A DNA stretch of 64,000 nucleotides, taken from Erinaceus europaeus (Eukaryota; Chordata; Mammalia; Eulipotyphla; Erinaceidae). Made by a program: the position numbers and the translations under genes. Below are positions 33,656-45,430 of this stretch, one piece after another. The notes beneath the pieces are model-generated. The model was not told the origin of the DNA and made no database searches. It worked only from the letters and a program-made list of their open reading frames with translations. The stretch spans positions 9,780,723 through 9,844,722 of the forward strand of contig NC_080165.1 in the NCBI RefSeq assembly GCF_950295315.1, given 5' to 3'. Each line of letters starts with the position of its first letter. Positions within the stretch are counted from its first letter, which is position 1.

Positions 33656-33862
33656 AGACCGGGCAGTGGTTCACTTGGTTAAACTTACATAGTACTAAGC
33701 ACAAGGATCAGGGTTTGAGATTCCTACTCCCCACCTGCTGGGGATTCACTTCACAAGCAGTGAATCAGGTCTTCAAATGTCTCTCTTTTTCTTTCCTTCT
33801 CTGTCTCCTCCTCTCTTCTCAATTTCTCTCTGTCCTATTGAATAATAAAAAAAAAAAGGTAA
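33656..33862 (+). repeat. SINE A/B intermediate, diverged
   Basis: GACCGGGCAGTGGTTCACTTGG head of type B character with a type A-like middle ('ggggattcacttcac'), ending in A11. Confidence 0.7.
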
Positions 33863-34672
33863 AAAAATCTGAAAATAGTCTCGTTAGTATCTACTGCTGC
33901 AATTACTTGAACATTTGTAGTACATGAACTATTGTGTTAAACATGTAACCTGCATTAATGTTCCTGATATTCAGCACATTCATACTGCACATGTGTTATT
34001 TCGCATCTGAAAAAATTGATCAGCAGTAACTAAAATTAAGCGATTCTGAGCAAAGGATGCTGGGAATGGAATGCAGGTTTGACTCTATCGTTTTTGTTTA
34101 TAATAATAATAGTGTTGTCCCTTTATTTGCTCTATTTCTTCCATTAGTTTCCTACTGTGATGTTACAAGTCAATACATTTTTTCTGTGAATTAAAATGTT
34201 TTTTGTTGAATAGGCTCATTTAGCTCTCTAATCTTAGTCTGAAAAGTTCATGATTAAGATAGTAGTTGTAGCGACCGAGTTAGCAGTTCAGATTCCTCTT
34301 TCAGGATTACCCATGTTATTCACAGAAATCACACTCTTGCATCAGGGGTCTGAGTACTGTTTCCTTGCTAGCACTCAGAGGTTTGAGACTTCTGTGACTT
34401 CAGTCACATGACTTCCTTTCATCAAAGTATCTTACTGTGTAGCTACCAAATGTTGAAACCCATTTATTATGTCAGTAGTTTTTTTAATAAATAAAATGAA
34501 AAATTAAAAAAAGAAGAATATAAGTACACTGCCAAGATGCCCCTATTGGTGTTAATCAGGAATTCTATGCAAATGTTTTGGGCCGGTTTTCTTCGTGGGA
34601 CTTGTGGGCCATGTGAAACTCTAAATAAATTGACCTTATTAGGAGGGAACATTTGGCATTACAGATGTCCTC

Positions 34673-34675
<3 letters not shown>
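33863..34675. other. No supported feature
   Basis: Single-copy in the window, no coding frame of note. Confidence 0.4.
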
Positions 34676-34724
<49 letters not shown>

Positions 34725-34725
34725 T
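34676..34725. repeat. (GT)n microsatellite
   Basis: GT run of about 48 bases, flanked by unique sequence. Confidence 0.97.
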
Positions 34726-35089
34726 TGTGTGTCAGTGTATATAAATTAATGTTTCATGGCAAAGGGTTGGAAATAACCTAAATTTAGTTAAAATGGTATG
34801 TTTAAATAAATTTATATGCTAGAGAGGAAGACATTTTATATATCCTAGATTGTTAGCAACAAAAGCCTCACTGTATAGGTCAGTAACCACAAATATTTTA
34901 TAAAGATATATGTGTGTGATATGATTATTGTAAGTATAAATGAGAAATTAAGAAGTTGGCTCATATTGGTGACAGCAGGGCATTTAAATGTTATTGCTTT
35001 TTCATCTTGTTATACTCTCCTAAGTACACTGGTAAGTTTATGCTTTCTCTTTATTTAGGAAACATTTGTTTATCCATATACTTTATTTT
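34726..35089. other. No supported feature
   Basis: AT-rich single-copy sequence. Confidence 0.4.
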
Positions 35090-35315
35090 TTTTTTATTTT
35101 AAAAAAAGTTTTATTATCTTTATTTTTTTACTGGATAAAGACAGCCAGAAGTAAAGAGGGAAGAGGGTGATATGGAGAGAAGCAGAGAGACACCTGTAGC
35201 CCTGCTTCACCACTCGCAAAGCTTTCCCCCTGCAAGTGGGGGCCAGGGGCTTGAACCCAGATCCTTGGGCACTGTAACATATGTGCTCAACCAGGTGAGC
35301 CACCACCTGGCCCCC
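35090..35315 (-). repeat. SINE type B, full length
   Basis: T/A-rich end to head 'agccaccacctggccccc'. CCATATA before and CCATATT after may be a short TSD. Confidence 0.88.
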
Positions 35316-35417
35316 ATATTTAGTACTGTTTCTAAAAATAGCTTATTTCATTGCACTTTTAAGTTTCATGTTGATAAAGATAAGGTGAGAATATTTCACT
35401 TTTATTTATTCATTTTT

Positions 35418-35580
35418 ATTTTTTATTATTAGAAATACTCAACAGTTTAAGTCCAATGCTGGAATTCATTCAGTTTACATATTTGAAACATTAAGTGCTT
35501 AGACTAGGGGAATATGTGCTCAGAACTGAAATCTAGGCGCTTCAATTGCAAATGTTCAATCAACAGTGCATATTAGTGAT
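35418..35580 (+). repeat. Unclassified sequence repeated at 51.5 kb
   Basis: About 160 bases with a colinear counterpart at 51,535-51,690: 'attcagtttacatatttgaaac', 'aagtgcttagac', 'tcagaactgaaatcta'. Belongs to none of the SINE, L1, LTR or Vingi families described here. Confidence 0.65.
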
Positions 35581-35719
35581 AAAGAGAGATGATTACTTAA
35601 AAAATTTGTATCTCAAGACAGAGTAAAGCACTTCATATAAGGACTATGTTATTTATTTATAGTGTGACCTTAAAAGAGATATGCCTCTAAGTTTGAGGAA
35701 TGGAATGAGGCATGACTTT

Positions 35720-35890
35720 AAAAATATACTATGTTTTATTTACTTTGATAGGGAGGGAAAGGTGAGATAGAGAAAGAGAGAGATACTTACAACCTTGCAT
35801 CACTACTCATTAAGCTCCCCCAGCCCCTGCAGATAAGGATGGGGGGGTTCTGGATCCTTGTCCCAGAGATACTCTGCTAGAAGCTCCACC
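35720..35890 (-). repeat. SINE type C, degenerate
   Basis: 'atttactttgatagggagg', GA-rich block, then 'gggttctggatccttg'; reverse orientation. Confidence 0.5.
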
Positions 35891-36054
35891 CTTTGAACTC
35901 AGGGGATGGCTTTCTGAAGATGGCTTTTAATGGGTATCTTCAGCAAATTTTTTTGCTTGTGGAATAAAGATAATTAAGACACATGAACTTTCACACAAAT
36001 AAAGAGAGAAGTAGATAAGCTAACTCTACTACTTTGTGAGAATTCTACAGTTAT

Positions 36055-36160
36055 GAAGAGGAGCACAGAACTCTGGCAGTGGGTATGATGTGGAAATTTA
36101 CTCCAATATTCTTATAATCCTGTAAACCATCCAATCACTAATTAAAATAAGGATAGTTCT
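36055..36160 (+). mobile_element. Short L1 3' end
   Basis: 'cacagaactctggcagtgggtatg' to 'caatcactaattaaaataag', the L1 terminal block in sense. Confidence 0.6.
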
Positions 36161-37204
36161 TCATATTAGGGAAGGTGAAGTAGATCTAAACATAGAGACA
36201 GAATGAAGAGCCTATAAAAACCTAGGGATTTGGAGCTTAAAGGTTTGTATTTGGAGACAAAATGACAGGTTATATTATTTCCCTTTTCACAAATTTATTT
36301 TATTTTTGATGAATTAATTGATGATAGTTTTTGGACTTGATTAGTAGTTATTATTAGATACAAGAAGATATTTATGAAACTCAATAGATTCAACTTTCAT
36401 AGAATATTGTTTGGGTAGAAACTGTGATAAGACTATAAGATAGGTGATAGCATCTGTGGATGGGAATACAAAGATGATTGATCATCAAATTCTTTCCAAA
36501 TGAAAATCTTGAGCTGAGTTCACTCTATCTCATTAAGCATTTTGTTGGTAGTTTCACTGCTAATCCTCAGAGACTGGCACAAAAAGCAAAAGGAAAATGC
36601 TAGGCCTCCACAATTAAGCCCATGACAGGAAAGTTGATCTTTTGTTAACTCAATAGTCAGAGAAAATTGGTAATCAGTACAAGTATCCCAAGGCTACCTA
36701 TGCAGTCATTTCCTACTTAATAAGCTGACTCTGTGACTGTTATCTTTGTTCAAGTTGTGCTTTGGGGAGTGCTAAAGCAAACACACAAGCTCCTGGAATT
36801 TGCTGCACTCCAAGTAGACACACAGATGCTAACACATTCCTATATGGCATGAGGGAAATAGAAGTACTCATGACTTAACTCTAAAAACTACCAATAAGAT
36901 GAATTCCAACAGTAAACCCCACTGAAATTCCTCTCACAGAAGCAGGTTTGTTAATTACTTACTGGGAAGTTACAGTAATAGAAGGATTCTAGTGCTGCTA
37001 ATTCAGCAAAGGATGCTTACATTACATGACGCTTTCTACCATACTCTCAGAAACAGGAGGAGTCAAGCCATGAAGTCACATTTAGTTCTGAATGTGACAA
37101 AGCACTATGGAGAGTTCTGTAGATATTTTGGTCAGGTCACATGTTTTCATATAACACACCTAACCAAAACAGAGCAGCACATTGTATACTACTAAATGTA
37201 AGCT
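36161..37204. other. No supported feature
   Basis: About 1 kb of single-copy sequence, no coding frame of note. Confidence 0.4.
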
Positions 37205-37880
37205 CAGTTTAGACAAAAGGGACAGAGATGCAGAGAGAGAGAGGGAGAGAGAGGAAGAGAAAGAGAGATAGATAGATAGAGTGAAAGAGAGAGAGAGAGA
37301 GAGAGAGCGATAATAGCACCAAAGCCTCTTTCAATTTAGTAGGACTGGACCAGAAATTAGATTACTCACTTGGAAAACAACACTGTACCCAAGTGAGATA
37401 TTTCTCTGGCTCTTAACTGGGAGATTTAAGTCTTTTTTTATTTATTGTTTTTTAATGAAGATTTGAATGACAGAAACAGGGCACCAGAGAGCACTCACTT
37501 ATGGTGGTCAAGCTTGGAACTGCTGAGCCTCGGGCATGAAAGACTGGTGCATTGCCATTGCCTTGTTTTGTCCAAAATATTAAATGGTTTGTTCATATAT
37601 CATGAGAGAGAAAGACGGGGGAGGAAAAAAAGCAAGAAAATGTGCTCTGCAAGCTCTGGCATCTAGAGGTGGCAGAGATGGAAGCCGCAGACTCTGAGAC
37701 CTCAGGAATGCACACTGGTGCTCCTGCAGACAGACTGCGTGGTCTCTTGATGTGTGGTGTTAGCTCAAAACACTCTTGCCTTAAGATTGATCCTTACTAC
37801 AGGGACCTCTCTAACATAGCACTTAATGCCATCAAAGTACTTAAACTCAGGTACAGAGTCCAAGAAAAAATAGTATGAAA
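37205..37880 (-). repeat. Cluster of type C SINE remnants with (GA)n
   Basis: Three reverse remnants in a row: 37,205-37,415 (GA-rich end with GATA units, body to 'gtgagatatttctctgg'), 37,430-37,560 ('agagcactcacttatggtgg', 'cctcgggcatgaaag') and 37,600-37,760 ('gctctggcatctagagg', 'gagacctcaggaatgc'). Confidence 0.5.
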
Positions 37881-38051
37881 GAAGATAGAGTAGAAATTAT
37901 GAATACTTCTGTATCCCTGTAGGTCTAAGCTCACATTTTGTGGCCATGAGTAGGAACCTTCCAAGCTGCCCCAATATCAGGACCCATCTTCTTCAGGTGT
38001 AGCATAGAGTCTGTTGTCCAGCCTCCCTTTGAGGGTGGAACATTCTCTACC

Positions 38052-38303
38052 ATTTTTTTATATATATTCCCTTTTGTTGCCCTTGTTTTATTGATGTAGT
38101 TATTATTGTAGTTATTGATGTTGTTGCTGTTGGATAGGTTGGACAGAAATGGAGAGTGGAGGAGAAGACGGGGGGTGGGAGAAAGATAGATATGTGCCGA
38201 CCTGCAGATGGGGAGCCAGGGATTGAACCGGGATCCTTAGGCCAGTCCTTGCACTTCATGCTACATGCACATAACAGGCTGTGCTACTGCCTGACTTCCT
38301 CTA
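38052..38303 (-). repeat. SINE type A in L1 3'UTR
   Basis: Reverse copy with the CAACAA-complement block and head. L1 sequence resumes on the far side; CTCTAC occurs on both sides. Confidence 0.87.
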
Positions 38304-39709
38304 CTGTTGTTGATCCAAGTTGAGGGCAAGGTCTTATGGGGCCCACAAAGAGGTTTCCTTGTTCCTGATAGAGATGACCAGTAGGGATAGAGAGATGGAT
38401 TTATTCAAGGTCTAGGCCCATCAAGTCTGTTTTGGAATCTCAGGACTCCCCAACTAGGGCCCCAGCTGATGGGATAGCCTGATAGTGACTAAAGTGTCCT
38501 TGTTAAAGGATGCCAGTCTCTTGCCCTTATTCAGCTTTTGCAGTCCTTGCTTTGATAAAGTTAGCTTGGGAGTGAGTGAGAGAACTGCAATAGGAAATAG
38601 GTGAGGAGGGTGTCTATGTCTAAGTAGACAGTATTTCATTATGAACTTCATACTGACTCACTGCAGACTATTGTGTACTTTTGCTTTCAGGTATATATTT
38701 TGCCCTAGTTTATGGATATATGTGAACATATGCTCTATCTCATGGGACTTGGTCTATATCTATGTTTTGGGACTTTGTTATGGAGTGAACCACCTGAAAT
38801 GGAATTAGAGAATCCTATGAAACGAAAGGTCTCACCCGAGTAATGAGGCTGAAGGGTTGACATTCCATGCCTGACTTCTCTGGACACAGTCTGAAGTTAA
38901 GCATGCTGAGGTGGTACTCATTGCATTGATCAGATTGGGGTCAGAAGATGAGATATAATTTGGTATGAATTGAGAGGTGCATGCAGGAATGTGAGCCCCA
39001 CTCTAGAAGTTCCAGGACTAGGGGAAATATAGGCTCTATAGAGGAAGTGGGAGGTTCCTGCTGTCTTAGGCTTAAGAAGGGATGCAGGGATGCAGAGGTC
39101 ACATAGACTCCTAAGCTGAATATGGGCCCCAAATCACATCAAATCGATGGGGTTTACAGTCAACAATATTTATACACCTTTCCCATATTTGGGAGCTACT
39201 CTCTTCCCTGATCCACCTTTCTGGTCCTTTTTCCAGCCATGACATCATCTCCCCAGACAATAACTTAGATCCACCTGCTTGTTAGATTTCAGGCTCAAGG
39301 GAAAAAAATAATATAGCCACAGGCCCTTTGGAATATAACTAAAATATGCCTACTAGCTGTCTACAAAACGGAGACCCCCCCCAACTTTTCATCTGCACTA
39401 CTCTAGTTTTTAGGTTCATGATTAGTCAACAACTTGTTTGGCTTTATATGTTAACTCTTGTCAACCACCAGATTCCAAATGCTAGCATGATGACTTCCCT
39501 GGACAGACAATACCACCAATGTTTCCTGGAGCCCCACTTCCTCAGAACCTCACCCAAATAAGGAAATAGAAAGACAGGCTGGGAGTATGGACCAACCTGT
39601 CAACACCCATGTTCAGCGGGGAAGCAATTACAGAAGCCAGACCTTCCACCTTCTGCATCCCACAATGACCTTGGGTCCATACTCCAAGAGGGTTAGAGAA
39701 TAGGAAAGC

Positions 39710-40004
39710 GGGAATCGGGCTGTAGCACAGCGGGTTAAGCGCAGGTGGTGCAAAGCACAAGAACCGGCATAAGGATCCCGGTTCGAACCCGGCTCCCCAC
39801 CTGCAGGGGAGTCGCTTCACAGGTGGTGAAGCAGGTCTGCAGGTGTCTATCTTTCTCTCCTCCTCTCTGTCTTCCACTCCTCTTTCCATTTCTCTCTGTC
39901 CTATCTAACAACGACAACAACAATAACTACAACAATAAAACAACAAGGGCAACAAAAGGGAATAAATACATAAAATAAATATTAAAAAAAAATTAAAAAA
40001 AAAA
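39710..40004 (+). repeat. SINE type A in L1 3'UTR, exact TSD
   Basis: Full copy with intact box B ('ggttcgaaccc'). AGAATAGGAAAGC is exact at 39,697-39,709 and 40,005-40,017, and the L1 3'UTR continues uninterrupted after it. Confidence 0.95.
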
Positions 40005-40140
40005 AGAATAGGAAAGCTCTCAGGGGAGGGGATGGGATACAGAGATCTGGTGGTGGGAATTGTGTAGTTGTACCCTTCTTATTGTATGGTTTTGTCAGTA
40101 TTTCCTTTTTATAAATAAATTAAAATAAAGTAAATAAATA

Positions 40141-40540
40141 AAAAAGAAATAACTAATGCATTAGTTAAACTGGAAAAAGGACAATAGAGGGACCCACAAG
40201 AAGAAAACCAGAAATGAAGGGTTAAAGAGGATGAATAGTACAGGAAAATAGTAGAGGGATAAATCTACAGGCTAAGGAGCAGAGGAAAATTTAAGGAAGA
40301 AAAGAATGAAATAAAAGAGCAAGATGACAACCTCAAAGTATAAAATTTTATATCACGGAAGTGCCAAAAGTATAAGACAGAGAGAATGGGATAGAATTTT
40401 TTTTTTAGAAATAATGACCAAAATTTTTCTCAAACTTCAAAGGATAGATGTTCTGGAAGTTCTAAGAATTCTAAACAAAACAAATTGAAACCTAGGATCA
40501 ATATGGCTCCTAGTCATTAAAATGGCAAGTTGCAAGACAA
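40141..40540 (+). pseudogene. Possible L1 ORF1 remnant
   Basis: A-rich sense sequence with L1 ORF1-like fragments ('aattttatatcacggaag', 'ccaaaatttttctcaaac'). No open frame; assignment weak. Confidence 0.35.
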
Positions 40541-40544
40541 AATA

Positions 40545-40880
40545 TTTTTAAATCTTTTTATTAGTAAGTTAATATTGATTTACAAAATTATAAGATAACA
40601 GGAGTGTAATTGCACACCTTTCGTACTACCAGAGTTCTGTGTCCCCGTTCTCTTCACTGGAAACTACAGTAGCTCTTCCAAGATCACAGATTTGACTATT
40701 ATGTCTATAATTATATATTTGCTGTGGTTCTGCCTTCTCTTCCTTTCTAAGTGACATCTACTGCTTCCGAGTGCCCTCCCCCTTTTCTCTCTGGTTTTTT
40801 GATGGAATTGGAGTTCAGAGGCCTCTGTTCATCTTCCCCTAATATTTACTTCTCTGGGTGTTTGGACCAAAATTCAAAGA
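40545..40880 (-). mobile_element. L1 3' end, antisense
   Basis: 'ctttttattagtaagttaatattg', 'ctaccagagttctgtgtcc', then 'ctggttttttgatggaattgg', the same subtype as 11,765. Confidence 0.72.
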
Positions 40881-40884
40881 CAAA

Positions 40885-41140
40885 ATTTTAAAGCAGTGAG
40901 AGAGAAGCAAAGACTTTGCCTCCAAAAGAGCCCACGTGACATGGTCAGCCGATGCATTGCCATGAGCTTGACCCAGACAAGCACTGAAGAAAATGTCCTC
41001 CCCCACAGCATCCTGGAGTTTCACAAGCACCATTTCCTTCAGAGAGAAAGGGAGAGGCACTGCAGCGCTGGTGTTTCTGCTGGTGTTTCTGCTAGGGCCT
41101 TTGTAGCCTTCCCTTCCTGCTAGGCTTAAACCAGGGCTCC
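40885..41140 (-). repeat. SINE type C-like, diverged
   Basis: Reverse tRNA-like body ('gccgatgcattgcc', 'agcgctggtgtttctgc'). An internal TGGTGTTTCTGC is tandemly doubled near 41,070. The 116- and 75-codon frames here are not conserved in any pattern I recognise. Confidence 0.4.
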
Positions 41141-41569
41141 CCATATAGCAGAGCAAGCAACCCTGCCCAGTGAGTTCTCTCTTTAACATAAAGGAACATT
41201 TGTTTTTCTTTAAATATCCAGGATTAATAAGCCATTCTGTTTGTTCCTTGCCCCAGAAGGAACTGTCACCTTACTAAATAAATTATTATGAGATCCCCAT
41301 GATGATGCAAAAGGAAAAGTGAAATAAACCAGTCTCAAACACACAGTACATTGCCAATAATGGTAATGGCAGCTTTTGGAAGAGATGCAGTAGAAGACAC
41401 ATATTGGTTCAGAGGAACATTGGTGACTTACTATTTCAGAATGCTATCAAAATTTAACAGGCACAGAATGCACCCTGCCATCTGCAATCTGTAAACATAA
41501 ACACTCATTGATGGACTCCATGGAATGGAGACATTAACTCTCAAAGTTAAAAATTTGGCATTTTAAGGT
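41141..41569. other. No supported feature
   Basis: Single-copy in the window. Confidence 0.4.
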
Positions 41570-41583
41570 AGTTACACTGTTTT

Positions 41584-41847
41584 TAAAAATATTTTTAAAT
41601 GTTTATTCTCTTTTGTTGCCCTTGTTGTTTTATTTTTGTAGTCGTTGTTGGATAGGACAGAGAGAAATGGAAAGAGGAGGGGAAGACAGCGAGGGGGAGA
41701 GAAAGGCAGACACCTGCAGACCTGCTTCATCGGCTGTCAAGTGACTACCCTGGAGTGGGGAGCCAGGGCCTTAAACCAGAATCCTTTTGCTGGTCCTTGT
41801 GCTTGGCGCCACCTGCACTTAACCCGCTGTGCTACCGCCCAATTCCC
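41584..41847 (-). repeat. SINE type A, full length, exact TSD
   Basis: Complete reverse copy; AGTTACACTGTTTT is exact at 41,570-41,583 and 41,848-41,861. Confidence 0.94.
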
Positions 41848-41998
41848 AGTTACACTGTTTTACTTTGTTCTGCAGCTTTTATTTTTCCCAGTTTGTTCTA
41901 TTCACTAATGTATGAATAGTAGATCTGCCATATTGTGGATGTTTGTGATTTTGTGTGACAATAAAATGAAAATGCTTACCTGCTAGAGACATATTTGG

Positions 41999-42188
41999 GG
42001 GCCAGGTGGTGGCTCACCTGGTTAAGTGCACACATTACAGTACACAAGGACCCAGGTTCAAACCCCTAGTCCCCACCTGAAGAAGAAGCTTCATGAGTGG
42101 TGAAGCAGGGATCTCTGTCTCTTTCTCTCTCAATACCTCCCTCTCCCCTCTCAATCTCTCTCTGTCTCTATCCAACAATAAATAAACG
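41999..42188 (+). repeat. SINE type B, full length
   Basis: GGGGGCCAGGTGGTGGCTCACC head, box B 'ggttcaaaccc', CT-rich part and AATAAATAAA end. ACATATTT lies on both sides. Confidence 0.9.
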
Positions 42189-42302
42189 CATATATACACA
42201 TATTTGTTCCACTATGTCCTGACATAGAAAAAGAGATAGTGTCATAAACAGCTGTGGATCCGAGAGTTGCTCATAGTATATGCTGGGAAAAAAAAGTATC
42301 AC

Positions 42303-42490
42303 ACATGAGCTGGATAGCAACACACTTGGTTGACAGCACTCATTACTTCACTCAAGGAACCAGGTTCAAGACCCCAGTTCCCACCTGGAGGGGGATGTAC
42401 TTGGCAAGCAGTCAGCAATGCTACATATGTCTTTCTGTCTCCTTCTCTACCCTCCTCCCCTCTCCATTTCTCTCTATAAATAAAGAATAA
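42303..42490 (+). repeat. SINE type B, diverged
   Basis: 'gagctggatagcaacacac' head, 'caggttcaagacccc' box B region, CT-rich end. Confidence 0.75.
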
Positions 42491-43504
42491 CATACAAACA
42501 ACATTTTCTAAAACTCTACAACTGCAGACATCAGTGACCATGCTGCCATGCTGTACTTGTTGATTTACATGCAGATGAGCGTATCAGCCAAACCCTTTAC
42601 AACTGCAGGAGACTGGTGACTCAGATAAGAGACCCTGTAACAGCATTTTAATTTATTTTGCTAGAAACTATTCTAACCAAAAATCGTAGTTATTAGAACA
42701 ACTGAGGCTCACCTCCTCTGAAAAAGTACTTAGTGTAACTGTAGTTGAGGCAAGTTGACTGCTACATGGATTTAAGAACCAAAGAGAGAAGATTTTCTGT
42801 TTGTTTCAGGGAGATCTAAGGAAGAAAGTTGTCAGATTAGGAATAATAGAAAACAAGATACAGAATTTCTATACAAACTGAAAATTTTTTCTGGCAATTG
42901 ACCAAACTAAGGGAGATAGTGATCCTCAGAGCAATTTATGAATTGAATATTTGTGAACATCCCATTGAATTCTACATTTGAACTGACAAAAAGCACACAA
43001 ACACAAATAAAACAGATGAGGAAAGCATTTTTTAATGTTTTATTGCACACTAAAATGTGTAAGCCTTTTCACTTATCTATTCTAATTTTGGACAATACTC
43101 CTGAATTTTTATTCAGTTTGAGGAACAAAGGATCACTAGGAAATGGTAATAGAATAATATAAAAACAAAAAGACTCAGACATACTAATTAATGTATTTCA
43201 AGGTATGAAAGAAAATCAACAGGCTAATCGGTTCTCATTTATCCTATAGAAATAAAAACATGATTAAATTTGGTATAGCACTTTCTAATTTACATAGCTC
43301 TGGTTCTTACAAGCTAGTTGATCTTTGTGCTGTACTAGTGAGACAAAAAGTGTAGATTTTCTTCTTATCCTTGATAACTGGAAGCCAGAAGAGAGGTCCA
43401 ATGTTATTTGACTAATACAGATGCTATAAGTGCAATGAATCTGATATTGAATTCACTTCATTCCTATCCAGACCCTGACTTTTTCCTACCAGTCCCTGGG
43501 CATC
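42491..43504. other. No supported feature
   Basis: About 1 kb of single-copy sequence leading up to a Vingi insertion. Confidence 0.4.
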
Positions 43505-43515
43505 AGTCATATGGA

Positions 43516-44275
43516 ATCGAATCGAATGCAGCAAAGGTGGGCACGAGGAATCACATCATTGCAAGACTGGCCAGCTCCTCATGGGGCGCGAGTGCTTCCA
43601 CACTACGATCATCATCTCTGGCATTATGCTATTCCACTGCAGAATACTGTGCCCCAGGATGGTTCCGTAGCCCCCATGTCCACCTAGTCGATTCCAAATT
43701 ATATTCCTCCATGAGGATCATTTCTGGAACCATCCGTTCCACCCCGGTTCCATGGCTGCCAGTTCTTAGCAACATCGCCCCGCCAGATATTCGTCGGGAT
43801 GTGGCATCATCTAAGTTCATTTCCCACGTCTACGCTCGACCAGACCTGCCAATATACACGGATATCTTTGCCCACTCTGTCCAACGCTGGACGTCTCGTC
43901 ACCCAATCTGGTCCCCTACACCTATACTGAACTTCTCTGTTCCAGACTCTTGGAAACAGAGTTGGCAGTCAGCCGAGGTAAAGAACAAACACCTCATCAC
44001 AGTCCCCTGCAAGCGTCCACCCGGCTTTGACCTAGCACGTTATGATTGGGCCCTCCTCAATCGCTATCGAACAGGCTATGGCCGGTGCGCCGCTATGTTC
44101 CATCACTGGGGAGCCAGAGACGACCCGAACTGCCCCTGCGGCTACAGACAGACTATGACCCACATAGTCAACAACTGCCACCTCTCCAGATTCAAAGGAG
44201 GTCTCGAAACTTGACATCAGGCTCAACCTGATGCTGTTGACTGGCTACGGAAGAAGGGCAAACACTAGAAGGAGA
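43516..44275 (+). mobile_element. Vingi retrotransposon, 5'-truncated, exact TSD
   Basis: A 760-bp insertion framed by AGTCATATGGA at 43,505-43,515 and 44,276-44,286, exact over 11 bases. Contains the last third of the Vingi ORF and a very short 3' tail ending 'aaacactagaaggaga'. There is no poly-A, unlike L1 or the SINEs here. The frame joins in-phase to about 36 codons of host flank upstream, which is chance. Confidence 0.95.
43526..44214 (+). pseudogene. Vingi reverse transcriptase, C-terminal third, early stop
   Basis: About 230 codons are open (the surrounding frame, from 43,408, is 268 codons, the longest in the window). It would encode the thumb and C-terminal part of a non-LTR reverse transcriptase, which copies element RNA at the nicked target. 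Visible: 'SSWGASASTLRSSSLALCYS', 'RIISGTIRSTPVPWLPVLSN', and a C-x1-C-x7-H-x4-C zinc-knuckle-like motif (residues 242, 244, 252, 257 of that frame). The catalytic YADD part lies upstream and is lost. TGA at 44,212 replaces a Leu codon (TTA in the 15.3-kb copy); the frame would otherwise run to a TAG about 48 bases on. Family assigned from memory of hedgehog Vingi-1; no search was possible. Confidence 0.9.
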
Positions 44276-44286
44276 AGTCATATGGA

Positions 44287-44734
44287 GTGTTGGACAGGTA
44301 ATTATTTCATCACATTTAATTAGTTCGTCATGTTTTAAAGAGAATGTCATCATATATCAGAAAATTCCTGAAGCTAGGTCAGCCTGTCTCCTATTTCAAA
44401 GGCCAAGTTGAGTGTTTCTCAGAGAATGGCTTGAATCAAATCTGCATTTGTCAGAACTGGTTGCTTGCTAAAACCCTCTCATCTCAATACAGTACCTCAA
44501 CCGGCCCCACTGTGTTGGACTGTATTGAATAGACAAGGAATACTACTTAGTTCTCAGACAATGTTTTCATAACAGAGTTTATGGTCCAATACCACCATGC
44601 ACAGGTTTAGAAACTGTGTGACTTTTACCACTGCAGTCATCTTACTGCCCAGTGAAGACCACACGGGGTAAGTTGTGACAGAGATGAGTGTGAGAAGCCT
44701 CTGATTTCCACAGCTCTCCATTACCAGCAATGTT
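44287..44734. other. No supported feature
   Basis: Single-copy in the window. Confidence 0.4.
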
Positions 44735-45003
44735 TGTATTTTATTTTATTTCCCCTTTTGTTGCCCTTGTTGTAGCCTTGTTGTGGTTATTATTGTTGTT
44801 GTTGATGTCGTTCACTGTTGGATAGGACAGAGAGAAATGGAGAGAGGAGGGGAAGACAGATAGGGGGAGAGAAAGATAGACACCCTCAGACCTGCTTCAC
44901 TGCCTGTGAAGCGACTCCCCTGTAGGGGAGCCAGGTGCTCTAATTGGGATCCTTACGCCCGTCCCGCACCTCTTGCGCTTAACCCACTGCCCTACCACCC
45001 AAC
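44735..45003 (-). repeat. SINE type A, full length
   Basis: Reverse copy, T-rich end to 'accacccaaccc'. Directly followed by a reverse L1 3' end. Confidence 0.88.
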
Positions 45004-45007
45004 CCTT

Positions 45008-45255
45008 TATTTTAAAATTTTTATTTATTTAATAATCATGGACATGACTGTAGCATAAGAGGGGTACAATTCCATACAATTCCTACCACCAGACTTCCGT
45101 ATCCCATCCCCTTCTTTGGAAGCTTTCTCATTCTTTATCCCCCTGGGAGTATGGACCCAGGATCATTATGGGGTGCAGAGGGTAGAAGGTCTGGCTTCTG
45201 TAATTGCTTCTCCACTGGACATGGTCTTTGGAAGGTCGATCCATACTCCCAGCCA
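45008..45255 (-). mobile_element. L1 3'UTR, antisense, part of an inverted L1
   Basis: Terminal 3'UTR in reverse ('tacaattcctaccaccag' to 'ccatactcccagcc'). Confidence 0.87.
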
Positions 45256-45430
45256 GGCAAAAATTAGTAAAACCATGGGCCCCTTGGAATATACCTAAAG
45301 TAGATCTAGCTTTATCCAAAATGGAGACCCCAAATCTCATCTGCTCTATTCTTACCTTTAGATTCCTGATTACCAAACAATTTGTTCTGCTTTATATCTT
45401 AATGCTTTTGTAGCCACCAGCAAATCTTAA
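45256..45430 (+). mobile_element. L1 3'UTR, inverted 5' piece
   Basis: 'gccccttggaatatacc', 'caaatctcatctgctc', 'acaatttgttctgctttatat' match 39,325-39,475 in sense, opposite to the adjacent segment. A second 5' inversion in the window. Confidence 0.82.

Larger units (their letters stand above)
37890..40140 (+). mobile_element. Long L1 3'UTR, sense, with two nested SINEs
   Basis: Colinear with 50,380-51,320 over its first part ('tgtaggtctaagctcac', 'tgatagagatgaccag', 'gccagtctcttgcccttat', 'gcaggtatatattttgccc'-like block). From about 39,060 it continues into the terminal 3'UTR seen at 28.2 and 56.9 kb, ending in AATAAA-rich tail at about 40,140. Interrupted by type A SINEs at 38,052 and 39,710. 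Non-coding; shows the full order of this L1's 3'UTR. Confidence 0.87.

Noticed and set aside
40839..41189. 116-codon minus-strand frame
   Set aside because: Overlaps a diverged SINE, shows no domain and has no splice or conservation evidence.
43408..43515. N-terminal 36 codons of the long frame as a host-Vingi fusion protein
   Set aside because: These codons precede the TSD and belong to host flank. The fusion is an accident of phase and no promoter or conservation is visible.
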